A stretch of DNA of 39,988 nt from Xanthobacteraceae bacterium (GTDB lineage: Bacteria; Pseudomonadota; Alphaproteobacteria; Rhizobiales; Xanthobacteraceae), in contig JASHRW010000426.1 in NCBI GenBank assembly GCA_030037065.1, positions 1-39,988 of the forward strand, given 5' to 3'. Below the pieces are notes generated by a model. The model made no database searches, was not told the origin of the DNA, and worked only from the letters and a program-made list of their open reading frames with translations. Position numbers and translations under genes: made by a program. Positions 1 to 7,763 of this stretch are shown one piece after another (position 1 is the first letter of the stretch; every line of letters begins with the position of its first letter).

Positions 1-178
1 CGCGCAACATCTGCTGAAGCAGCGCCGGCCACGGCACGGATACACCCTTACCTGCGGTGTTGCTCGCGCCGAGCGCGACGATGCGCATCGTCGCCGCGCT
101 CGCTGCTGATGGTAAGCCAGCCATCGCCAGGATCGCGAGGACGAAGCCGATCGAGCGGGCTTTTGCGATCAATCGCAT
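1..178 (-). CDS. SGNH/GDSL hydrolase, N-terminal part (cut by window edge)
   Basis: The first 59 codons of a secreted SGNH-fold esterase are present; the rest lies beyond the window start. The protein opens with a hydrophobic signal peptide (about residues 8-29, ending near ASA-AT), then IVALGASNTAGKG, the block I nucleophile region in which the usual Gly-Asp-Ser is Gly-Ala-Ser. It matches the complete gene at 271-795 at roughly three quarters of the residues, so the two are tandem paralogues read in the same direction with a 92-bp spacer. The ATG at 178 is chosen because it aligns exactly with the start of the paralogue. Substrate unknown; members of this group are often called arylesterases or lysophospholipases. 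Confidence 0.8.
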   Translation of the reverse strand, partial: MRLIAKARSIGFVLAILAMAGLPSAASAATMRIVALGASNTAGKGVSVPWPALLQQMLR

Positions 179-270
179 AGACTTTGTTCGATGCTGCGGG
201 CGTGTCGCAATTGCTGAATGCAGGGTCCGAAAGTTGGGTGGCCTGACGAAGTCATAGGAAAAAGCAGCCG

Positions 271-795
271 CTAGTGACGACCTTTCCCCAGCGCTGCAAT
301 CACCAGGGGAAGCAGGCGCGCGGCGACGGCGGCGTGACCTTGCTCGGTGATATGGAGTCCGTCCGGCTGAAGGTGATTGTTGGCCCATGCGTGCATGCTT
401 GGGATGACGATGAGCTTGATGCCGCGCGCTGTTAAGCGCGCGCGGATTTGGACGACCGCCGGATGGATGCTAACGCCGTGGCCTGCATTGTTCCCTCCCT
501 TGTCGAGGATGACGAGCTGGGTCCCGTCGGGAACCGCGCTATCAAGGCGGGCCAGCATTTGATCAACATCTTCGCCACTGATGCCCGCGTTGGTGACTTC
601 AGCATCGTATCCCCTGGCGCGCAGCATCTGCTGAAGCAGCTCCGGCCATGGGGTGGATACACCCTTTCCTGCGGTGTTGCTGGCGCCGAGCGCGACGATG
701 TGCATCGTCACAGCGTGCCCCGCCGACGGGAGAGCGACCGTCGTCATGATCGCAAGAATGAAACCGATGGAGCGGAGGTTAGAGATCAAACGCAT
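271..795 (-). CDS. Secreted SGNH/GDSL hydrolase (arylesterase-like)
   Basis: This is a 174-residue esterase of the SGNH fold, predicted to be exported. A signal peptide covers about residues 1-28. Block I reads ALGASNTAGKG at about residues 35-46 with the nucleophile Ser in Gly-Ala-Ser. Block III is GGNN near residue 101, and block V is DGLHITEQGH near the C-terminus, giving the catalytic Asp-x-x-His pair. The length is usual for the TesA-like single-domain group. A GGAG sequence precedes the ATG. It lies downstream of nothing on its strand except the small gene at 1046-1144, and it is followed by a tandem paralogue at the window edge. Substrate cannot be inferred. Confidence 0.85.
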   Translation of the reverse strand: MRLISNLRSIGFILAIMTTVALPSAGHAVTMHIVALGASNTAGKGVSTPWPELLQQMLRARGYDAEVTNAGISGEDVDQMLARLDSAVPDGTQLVILDKGGNNAGHGVSIHPAVVQIRARLTARGIKLIVIPSMHAWANNHLQPDGLHITEQGHAAVAARLLPLVIAALGKGRH

Positions 796-1045
796 TTAAT
801 TTCTCCAAAGCATATAAATTGGTCCGTAGAACAGCTCAACAAAAACCAGACATCAGCACAGACAATACTGGCCTATACCGCCGCCAGCGTTCCTGGTCGA
901 GCGAGATTGGTGCTTGCAGCGGATGAGATACGCAGCAACCGGCGCCGGACGCGCGCGAAGGCATGGCCGACGCGGCTCAGACTGCCGATAGTTGGTGCCG
1001 GTCGACGACGGCCCGCAATCGGAAATCAAGCAGTCTATGCTCGGC

Positions 1046-1144
1046 CTATCGCCACTGAATGAGATCGCACATGGCGTAAACGAAGGGAGCAGCCCAAATT
1101 GCGATCGACGCGGCGGTGATCCAACCGATGACCTGGTACTTCAT
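1046..1144 (-). CDS. Small 32-residue membrane peptide
   Basis: A short reading frame of 32 codons starts with MKYQVIGW and continues into one hydrophobic segment (about residues 5-24, rich in Ile, Ala, Trp and Val) that ends with a polar tail, CDLIQWR. A strong ribosome-binding site, GGAGGGG, sits four bases before the ATG, which is the main reason to accept so short a frame. The shape is that of a single-pass inner-membrane small protein. I do not recognise the family and assign no function. It stands alone in a 787-bp spacer, on the same strand as its neighbours on both sides. It could be a chance frame; conservation of the peptide in related genomes would decide. Confidence 0.55.
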   Translation of the reverse strand: MKYQVIGWITAASIAIWAAPFVYAMCDLIQWR

Positions 1145-1324
1145 CACGCCCCTCCATTCTTATCGCTTGCAGCCGGTCAAGCCCGGCCGTCCCTTCCAGG
1201 CAATGCCCTGGCGATTATTGGACGCGCTGACGAGCCAAAAGGTTCAGTTAACCTTAACGTCGGGCGATTCTCTCCAAGATCCAATAGGTTACGGCACTGC
1301 CGAGCGCAAAATACAAAATAGTTG

Positions 1325-1352
1325 CGGCCGGCTCTTGGGGGAGAGCCGGCCG
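1325..1352 (-). terminator. Perfect 11-bp hairpin, possible terminator
   Basis: Arms CGGCCGGCTCT (1325-1335) and AGAGCCGGCCG (1342-1352) pair perfectly around a 6-base loop. Read on the minus strand, the stem is followed by a moderately T-rich tract (CAACTATTTTGTATTTT), so it could end leftward transcripts from the gene at 1583-3709. The U-run is interrupted, so the call is tentative. Confidence 0.4.
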
Positions 1353-1582
1353 TTACGCGCTGACCCGATCAGAGGGTCGGGGGGAGGATGGGGGATCGGA
1401 TCAGCAATTGCCTATTTGGACGCACCATCCTGGGCAAAGGTTCAAAGGCTAAACCGCACCACCACCGACCCAAGGCGCTCAGCGGACCCAAAGAGGAGCC
1501 CGGGGCTCGGCGTCGTCAAACAAGCAGAGCCGCCCGGCGGTTTCGCGCCCGGCGGCTTTGCTCAGAGCAACGCGCAGTCCGC

Positions 1583-3709
1583 TCAATCGGCAAGCGGATT
1601 GGGCCGTACCTGGATGTGCACGACGATCGGCCGATCGCCCTTGCCGCCTTCCTTGAGCCACGGCGTGCGATCGCCCTCCGCCGACCATAACCCCCTGCCC
1701 TTCCAGCCGGCCTTGGGATTGTCGATGCGCGCATCAAGACCCTTGGCGTAAAAGCCCATCGGGTACGGGATGCGCAGCACGATCATCTTGCCGTTGACCA
1801 GCGCGTCGAAGCCGTCGTTTTCGTTGCCGGTGGAAATCGGCACGTCCTTGCCGAGCCCGACGGCGTCGTGCTGGTCGACCCAGGTGTAGTAGCTCGCCTC
1901 GGCGCTGTTATCGCCGATACCGGCAAAGCCAGGGCCCGGATATTTGTAGAAGGTCCAGCCTTCGGGGCAGATGTCGCCGGTTGCCGCCTTCGGACCGTTG
2001 AGCGGCCCTTTGCACTTTGAACGGTCGAAACTGCCCAGATGGCCGCTGCCGAGCGACACCCAGACGACGCCCTTGCTATCGATATCGCCTCCGCGCGGAC
2101 CGAAGCCCGGCATTGGAATTTTATAAAACTCCGAAAGCTTGGTCTTCGGATCGAAGCGCACGATGCCGGCCTGGCCGGCGAAGACATTGTCTGTGTACCA
2201 AACCGAGCCGTCGACCGGATTGGGCATCACCGCGTAGGTGCCGGAGCCGCCAATCAGCATGTCCTTCTTCGGATCCATCGGCTGACCCGGCTTGTTGAAC
2301 TCGGCGGTGATCTTGCCGGTGCCGGTGGTGTCGAGCACGAACGGCGCCCAGCCCTCCGCCTTCTGCACGCTGCCAGTCTCGTCGAACACCTTAGTGTCGA
2401 GCCAGCCGGCGCGCTCGCCGGCGCCGCTGACCCACAGTGTTTCGTCCTTGTCGAAGCCGAATTGCAGGTGGTGCGTGCCGAAGCAGGTATCGATGAAGGT
2501 CCATTTCTGCGTCTTCGGATCGTACATGACGAGCTGACGCTCGTTCGTATCGATCGGATCGACCTTGGCGTAGGGATTATCCGAGCCCGCGCGGCAATAC
2601 GCCGGCGTGCCGGGAGCGTGATTGGTGCCGGTCAGCCAGAGCCTGCCCTTGGAATCGAACATGTCGTTGTGGTTGTTGATCTTTGAATCATGGATATGCT
2701 GCATGCCCCAATAGGCCGAAGGGGCCAGCGGGTCCTTGCCGTCGGCATGTCCCGGCCCAAGCGCCTCGGGCACGTCCGGGCCTTCCGGCGGCGTGATAAA
2801 GCTCGCTTGCGCGGTCTTCGGATCGAGCACCGGCAGGTGATCGGTCGAGTATTCGGTCGAGCCATAGAGCTTGCCGTAGGCGTTCACCGTCGGATGCACC
2901 TTATCGGTGGAGATCAGGTCGTGCAGATATTTGTCGTCCTGACCCCAATCCCAGATCGTGACCACGAGGTTGCGTTCGACTCCGGTCGGCCGTGGCGGCT
3001 TGTCGGGCGGTAACGCGCCGTTGGCGATGGCGTCGGTCCACTCGCCGAAATATTTGAGCGGCAGGTCGTTGAGGCTCCCCATCGCGTTAATCATCAGCGG
3101 CGCCGACTGGCCTGACTGGATGCGCCGCGCCCAGGCTTCCTCACCGGTCTTGAACGTGCCGAACGCCGCCGGAATGGTCCGCGTTCCCAGTTGGCCCAAT
3201 TGATGGCAGCCGACGCAGGCCTGATTCTTGATCGCGGTCAGCCATGCCTGCTGCGTGACCTTGGGCGGAATGTCGCTCTTGCCCCCGAAATCACCGGCCG
3301 GTGGTATCTTCAACATCGCGAACCAGTAGATCGCCGGGTAATATTGCGCGGCGGCTGCATCGTTCGGCGCCGGGACGGCGGTCAGATTGAGATGCTTGCC
3401 GGGAGTAGCCTCCACCTTGGGCGAGTCGATCAGGCCATAGCCGCGGACCCAGACCTCATACTTGGCGTTCGGCAGATCGGGCACCACGTAGCGGCCACGA
3501 TCGTCCGTGACGACGATCTTGGCGTAGCGGGTCGGCAGGTCGTGGGTTTCGGCGATCACCCAGACCCCGGCTTCCGGCCCATGCGGGCCGCTAACCACGC
3601 CGCCGATATCGTGCCTATCGATGCTCTGAGCGCTGGCCGGCGCAGGTATTGCAGCAAACAAGGCGGCGACAGCCATCGCCGCAACGCTCGAACATAACAT
3701 GCGCTTCAT
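1583..3709 (-). CDS. Secreted haem-motif protein with carboxypeptidase-regulatory-like and propeller-like regions
   Basis: This is a 708-residue exported protein. Residues 1-27 form a signal peptide ending ASAQ. About residues 35-112 resemble the carboxypeptidase regulatory-like beta-sandwich (the GGVVSGPHGPEAGVWV region, then a DDRGRYVVPDLP turn). A single c-type haem motif, CVGCH, lies at 165-169. From about residue 240 to 640 the sequence has recurring turns such as DSKGRLWLTG, DKDETLWVSG, DGSVWYTD and DSKGVVWVSLG, the pattern of Vgb/SMP-30-type beta-propeller blades. It is therefore probably a periplasmic c-type haem protein with a propeller body that may bind or oxidise a ligand. A GGGAGG ribosome site precedes the ATG at 3709. 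The catalytic role is unknown; no lyase activity should be assumed. Confidence 0.8.
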   Translation of the reverse strand: MKRMLCSSVAAMAVAALFAAIPAPASAQSIDRHDIGGVVSGPHGPEAGVWVIAETHDLPTRYAKIVVTDDRGRYVVPDLPNAKYEVWVRGYGLIDSPKVEATPGKHLNLTAVPAPNDAAAAQYYPAIYWFAMLKIPPAGDFGGKSDIPPKVTQQAWLTAIKNQACVGCHQLGQLGTRTIPAAFGTFKTGEEAWARRIQSGQSAPLMINAMGSLNDLPLKYFGEWTDAIANGALPPDKPPRPTGVERNLVVTIWDWGQDDKYLHDLISTDKVHPTVNAYGKLYGSTEYSTDHLPVLDPKTAQASFITPPEGPDVPEALGPGHADGKDPLAPSAYWGMQHIHDSKINNHNDMFDSKGRLWLTGTNHAPGTPAYCRAGSDNPYAKVDPIDTNERQLVMYDPKTQKWTFIDTCFGTHHLQFGFDKDETLWVSGAGERAGWLDTKVFDETGSVQKAEGWAPFVLDTTGTGKITAEFNKPGQPMDPKKDMLIGGSGTYAVMPNPVDGSVWYTDNVFAGQAGIVRFDPKTKLSEFYKIPMPGFGPRGGDIDSKGVVWVSLGSGHLGSFDRSKCKGPLNGPKAATGDICPEGWTFYKYPGPGFAGIGDNSAEASYYTWVDQHDAVGLGKDVPISTGNENDGFDALVNGKMIVLRIPYPMGFYAKGLDARIDNPKAGWKGRGLWSAEGDRTPWLKEGGKGDRPIVVHIQVRPNPLAD

Positions 3710-3889
3710 GCGAGCCTCCCTTCGAGATGCGACGCGCTGCCCTGGCGCACGCCGTCGTTTCCCGAAATGTGCCCGACGAACCGTCCCCGCTGCAAGGGAA
3801 AATCCACGGGCGGGAACCCGTCATGTGCGGACGGCGAGACGTGCGCTGGGATGGCCGGCCTCGGCGAGTTGGGATTTCGTCGATCAGGC

Positions 3890-5305
3890 TCAATGCGAGG
3901 AGGCGCTGACGGCGCTGGCCAGCTTGTCGAACAGGCCGGCGATATCCTTGCGAATGGTCGACAGTTTGGTGAACTGATCGGCCAGACTCGCGACGCGCTC
4001 TTCGAGTTCGTGCTTGGCGTCGGCGAAAGTCTTCACTCGCGCGGCGAGGTCGCCCTCTTCGCCCCCCTCGACCTGGCGGACTCTCATGATCAGCTTTTCC
4101 CGCGTGTTCTCCAGTTCCTCGATCAGCTTCGCGACGCCGGTCTCATCAGATTCAAGTGGCGCCAAGCGCAATTGCAGGTCGTCCAGCTTGCTCTTCAATT
4201 GTTCAAGAACAAGGACGCGGCCCTCGATGCCTTCGAATTGGCTTCGCGTCTGCTCGATGAAGCGCGAGACATCCTCGATGCGGCCATCAATGTCAGGCGT
4301 GCCGTCTTCCGTCTTGGTGCTTGAAACCGTGCTGAGTGCGCGGTCGATCGCGGCTAACAGTCCGGCGAGGTCCTTACCCAAGCCGGCCAGTCTGGAAAAC
4401 TGCGCATGCAGATGCGCAATACCGTCGTCGAGCCGCTTTTTGTCATCGGCCAATTTCTGCACCCGGTCGACGAGCGCGCCGTCGGGCGCACGCTCGAGCA
4501 GATCGATGGTCGCGGCGATGTCGTCGCGTTTTGCACTCAGCTCCCTCACGCGGGCGGTGATGCCGTCCTCGACCGCCGTCAACGGCGCAAGGCGCGTGGT
4601 CAGATCCGCACACGCCTCCTTCAGGGCCGCGACCGTCTTTGCGGCGTGCTCGATATGATCGCAGCGGGCGCTGCCCTGCCTGGCGAATTCGGTGAGGTTT
4701 TTCAGGCGAATTTCCAGAGCCGTGCCGTCATCGCCGCTGGCCACCTCGGCAAGCGACCGCTCGATGTCGTGCTGGCGGCCGTCGAGTTCGGCGAACATCT
4801 GCTCGATCGCGCGCCTGGTTTCAAGCACCGGAGCAAGCCGGTCGTTCAGCGCCTGTTGCTGGGCGCGAATCGCGCTGACGCGAGAATCGAGATCGGCCAT
4901 CTGGTTGCGGCTGTGCTGGATCTCGGCGAAGCGCTCCGCCTCGGTGATCCGCCGCTGCAGCGCGGCGATAGCATCTTCGGGATCGGTACGGGTGAGATGT
5001 TGCACGTCGGCTTCGGCATCGGCCTGAACCTTGGTCGCGTCCTTGGCGCGCACACGCACGCTGTTGAGGCGCAGCTCCAGCGCCGTGACGGCTTGGCGTT
5101 GGCGCACCAGCCGATCCCAGAGCCACACCGCAAACGGCAGCATAACAAGCGGGACGAGAACGATAACGGCCCATGCGATCTTGTGCAGCAGCGGTTCAGA
5201 ACGGTAAGCCGCAATCAAGGCGGCCATTTCCGACCCTTGGGCCAGGACCACAAACCCGACCGCCAGCACGAAAAACACCACGGAAACGCCGACAAATCTA
5301 CCCAT
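3890..5305 (-). CDS. Two-helix membrane protein with long coiled coil, function unknown
   Basis: This is a 471-residue protein. Two membrane helices lie at about residues 4-22 and 42-64, followed by a basic anchor (RLVRQRQ). The remaining 400 residues are charged and heptad-like, rich in Leu, Ala, Glu, Lys, Arg and Asp. Recurring units such as ...RLAPLE..., ...LAGLLAAID... and ...DIAGLFDKLA... suggest repeats of roughly 60 to 80 residues. The layout fits an inner-membrane anchored filament or scaffold, like other coiled-coil envelope proteins. No enzymatic motif is visible and I do not recognise a named family. The gene is separated by 180 bp from the haem protein downstream and 130 bp from the MFS gene upstream, all on the same strand, so an operon is possible but not shown. 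Confidence 0.75.
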   Translation of the reverse strand: MGRFVGVSVVFFVLAVGFVVLAQGSEMAALIAAYRSEPLLHKIAWAVIVLVPLVMLPFAVWLWDRLVRQRQAVTALELRLNSVRVRAKDATKVQADAEADVQHLTRTDPEDAIAALQRRITEAERFAEIQHSRNQMADLDSRVSAIRAQQQALNDRLAPVLETRRAIEQMFAELDGRQHDIERSLAEVASGDDGTALEIRLKNLTEFARQGSARCDHIEHAAKTVAALKEACADLTTRLAPLTAVEDGITARVRELSAKRDDIAATIDLLERAPDGALVDRVQKLADDKKRLDDGIAHLHAQFSRLAGLGKDLAGLLAAIDRALSTVSSTKTEDGTPDIDGRIEDVSRFIEQTRSQFEGIEGRVLVLEQLKSKLDDLQLRLAPLESDETGVAKLIEELENTREKLIMRVRQVEGGEEGDLAARVKTFADAKHELEERVASLADQFTKLSTIRKDIAGLFDKLASAVSASSH

Positions 5306-5435
5306 CGGAGCGCTTCACCCAGCCAACGCGACACCGGGTCGTTGGTACGACAGGAATGCGACACACACAAGTCGCCGCAGCATAGCAAATCAGGAAAGCT
5401 GCGAGGGGACGTCGAGCGCCGGCCGCCGGATGCGC

Positions 5436-6662
5436 TCACACGGCGACGACCGTTTGGCTCCTTCGGAACGCAAGCGCGCTGATGATCGTGAAATTGATCA
5501 TGCTCACCGCCACGCCGGCGGCGAAAGCGGGCGCATAAAAGCCGAAATAATCGTATAGGATGCCACCGAGCCAACTGCCGGTAGCCATGCCGGTGCCGCT
5601 GCACAATAAGAGCGTCGGAATTCGCCAATAAGCTTCGCCGACCGGGAACAGCTCGCGCGACGCCAGAATGTTGGCGGGCACAAGTCCGCTGAACCCGAAG
5701 CCGAACGCCGCCGAGACCGTGAACAGGCCGAATTCGTTCTGCGTGAGCAGAAACGCCGCCAAGCCGGCGGTTTGGCACGCCGATCCCGCTAGCATCGTGT
5801 AGAGCCCACCGAGCCGATCGGAGAGAGCGCCCCAGACTTGGCGGCTGAGAAACGCTGATCCGAGCAGGACCGACAACATCGCCGCGCCGTGCACGGGGCT
5901 GATGCCAAGATCACTGCAGAAGGCGACCAGATGCGCCTGCGGCATCGACATCGGCACACAGCAGGTGAAGATCGCGCCGGCCTGCAACACGAAAACGAGG
6001 TTGGGCGGCCAACCCAGCACGGTATCGCTGCTCTGCGTTGCGCCGGCGAGTGTGACGCGATGCGCACTATCGGGCGGCCGGCCCAACACGATGGCGGCGG
6101 CGGGCACGATCAGTAACAGCTCCACCAGCGCATAATAGAGCATCGTCTGTCGCCAGCCGGCATAGGCGATGGCACGCTCGAAGATCGACGGCCAGATTGC
6201 TCCGGCAAGAAAACTACCGCTGGAAATCAACGCCAGCGCCGAGCCGCGGCGGCGGTCGAACCAGCGGCTCACGTAAACATAGAACGGCGCGTTGATGCCG
6301 CCGAGCCCGAGCAAGCCGATGAACAGACCGTGGCCGACAAACAGCGGCAGCGACGGCCCGAAGGTCGACAGCGCAAGTCCGGCGGCAATCATCGAGGCGC
6401 CACCGATAACGGTCCAGCGCACGCCAACCCGCTCGGCGACGCGGCCCATGAGAATGCCGCCGACACCGGAGCCGAGCCAGACCAGCGCCCCGGCGAGAGA
6501 CGGAATCGAGCGTTCGCCGCCGACCTCAGCGGCGATGTTCTTAAGCGCAACCACGGTGATCCAGGGCGCGCCGAATGCCACCGCCATGATCATCAGCGCG
6601 ACACTGGCCACGACCCACGACCTCCGTGTCTCCACTGATGGCAGCGATGATGCTTGCAGCAT
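5436..6662 (-). CDS. MFS transporter (monocarboxylate/OxlT-like group)
   Basis: This is a 408-residue membrane carrier with about twelve hydrophobic helices. Between helices 2 and 3 is a motif of the MFS A type (GRVAERVGVRW). The DRRRGSALALISSGSFLAG region is typical of the cytoplasmic end of the first half in the oxalate/formate and monocarboxylate carriers. The central loop is short. It belongs to the 12-helix group, unlike the 14-helix DHA2 pumps at 8879-10495 and 13120-14676. It is transcribed leftwards and diverges from the broken metallophosphoesterase gene. The substrate cannot be read from the sequence; a small organic acid is the family expectation. Confidence 0.85.
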   Translation of the reverse strand: MLQASSLPSVETRRSWVVASVALMIMAVAFGAPWITVVALKNIAAEVGGERSIPSLAGALVWLGSGVGGILMGRVAERVGVRWTVIGGASMIAAGLALSTFGPSLPLFVGHGLFIGLLGLGGINAPFYVYVSRWFDRRRGSALALISSGSFLAGAIWPSIFERAIAYAGWRQTMLYYALVELLLIVPAAAIVLGRPPDSAHRVTLAGATQSSDTVLGWPPNLVFVLQAGAIFTCCVPMSMPQAHLVAFCSDLGISPVHGAAMLSVLLGSAFLSRQVWGALSDRLGGLYTMLAGSACQTAGLAAFLLTQNEFGLFTVSAAFGFGFSGLVPANILASRELFPVGEAYWRIPTLLLCSGTGMATGSWLGGILYDYFGFYAPAFAAGVAVSMINFTIISALAFRRSQTVVAV

Positions 6663-6841
6663 GTCTTTCGCGTTGCTGGCGCGCCCCGGCAGGGCTTTTG
6701 GGCCGACTTATCGGTATAGCAGCCGACTCGACCCGCCGCCCACCAAAATAAATTCGGCGACGGGAATAAAGGTGAGTCTCCGCCGATCAGGTCCGCGAAG
6801 CCCACATGGCTTTGCGCGACATGACCTTGCAGGAGACCCGA

Positions 6842-7159
6842 ATGAGCCAACAGGACCGCGACGACGGCGTTGACCGTCGAAAAATTCTCGAATGCATGAC
6901 CTGGGTCGGTACCGGCGTTTTATGGACCATTTCCGGCGGGGTTCCCCACTCGCTCGGCATCATCGACGAAGCGGTCGCCAAGGAAACGCGCGGTCTCACC
7001 TTCGTACAGATCAGCGACAGCCATATCGGCTTCAACTTCAAGACGCCGTATCCGGGCGCAGTCGGCACGCTGACCGAATGCATCGCCAAGGTTAGGGCGC
7101 TGCCGACCACGCCCGCCTTCATGATCCATACCGGCGACATCAGCCATTTGTCGGCGTAG
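6842..7159 (+). pseudogene. Metallophosphoesterase, N-terminal remnant
   Basis: This frame encodes only 105 residues before a TAG at 7157. Residues after about 55 carry the start of the calcineurin-like metallophosphoesterase fold: LTFVQISDSHIGF supplies the first metal ligands (Asp and His), and MIHTGDISHLS gives the second Gly-Asp motif. The Asn-His-Asp, Gly-His and Gly-x-His blocks, and some 200 residues, are missing. The N-terminus has an RR-containing hydrophobic leader (DRRKILECMTWVGTGVLW), as in exported members. The ATG at 6842 is preferred over 6806 because it has a GGAG site and fits the family start. Coding homology ends near 7152 and the next bases belong to an anti-sigma gene, so this is a deletion remnant. 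Confidence 0.75.
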
Positions 7160-7650
7160 TTCTTTCGGGGGCCGCCGCCGCGGGCATAGTGCTCACCGTT
7201 TTCCGCAACGACCGGGAGCAGACCGTCGCCGACGAAGTCGTCTCGGCGCATATCCGTTCGCTGCAGCCCGGCCATCTGATGGACGTGCAGACCAGCGATC
7301 AACACACGGTCAAACCCTGGTTCGACGGCAAGGTCGACGTCGCGCCGCCGGTCATCGAGCTGACCGCGGAAGGCTTCACGCTGCTCGGCGGATGCCTCGA
7401 TTACATCGGCGGCGAGCCGGTCGCCTGCGTCGTCTATCGCCGCCGCAAGCACATCATCAATCTGTTCGTCGCCCAACGCTTGGGCAGCGGGCACGCTTTC
7501 GTGAACGCAAGGGCCGTCCAAGGCTATAACGTTCGCCATTGGTCGGCCCAGGGGCTCGACTTCTGGGCGGTGAGCGACCTCGATCCGGAAGAGCTTGGCG
7601 AATTCGTCGAAAAAATCTCGGCGGCGCTGCGCCCGAATGGCTCCTCCTGA
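7156..7650 (+). pseudogene. Anti-sigma factor, C-terminal remnant (lacks zinc-finger N-domain)
   Basis: From about 7156 one open frame reads VVLSGAAAAGIVLTVF, a single membrane helix, followed by about 150 residues of a periplasmic anti-sigma domain. That domain includes LTAEGFTLLGGCLDYIGGEPVACVVYRRR, LFVAQR and a terminal AVSDLDPEELGEFVEKI. This is the usual C-terminal half of membrane anti-sigma factors paired with ECF sigma factors. The cytoplasmic sigma-binding part is absent, and no sigma gene is next to it. The only start inside the frame is GTG at 7189, without a clear ribosome site. A TAG in the upstream fragment's frame sits at the join. A functional protein seems unlikely. Confidence 0.7.
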
Positions 7651-7763
7651 CTGGCCTCGCTTGCCGTTACCCGTTAAATAATTGGCGAATCAATTGTTTG
7701 TGCTTGCCCAGTCGGCCTGGTATCGCGCAACGTCCTTTCCCGCCAGACGTTTAGTCAGGAGTC

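Larger units (their letters stand above)
796..1582. other. Long gene-poor spacer with one short gene and one strong hairpin
   Basis: This 787-bp stretch has no long gene with plausible codon use on either strand. It contains the short membrane peptide gene at 1046-1144 (minus) and a perfect hairpin at 1325-1352. A second weaker GC-rich fold lies at 1528-1557, with arms AGCCGCC and GGCGGCT, just past the stop of the haem protein gene, and could end its transcript. Nothing else was recognised. Confidence 0.5.

Noticed and set aside
1254-1316. Possible 20-residue peptide on the minus strand, starting with TTG (LYFALGSAVTYWILERIARR)
   Set aside because: The start is TTG, there is no ribosome site, and the frame is open upstream only over the hairpin. 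Membrane-like composition alone is not enough.
4406-5482. A 358-codon open frame on the plus strand opposite the coiled-coil gene
   Set aside because: The minus-strand protein has clear membrane helices and heptads. The opposite frame is a shadow with no motif.
7671-7705. AATTG/CAATT inverted repeat before emrA as a TetR/MarR-type operator
   Set aside because: Arms are only 5 bp, and no regulator gene is nearby; too weak to call.
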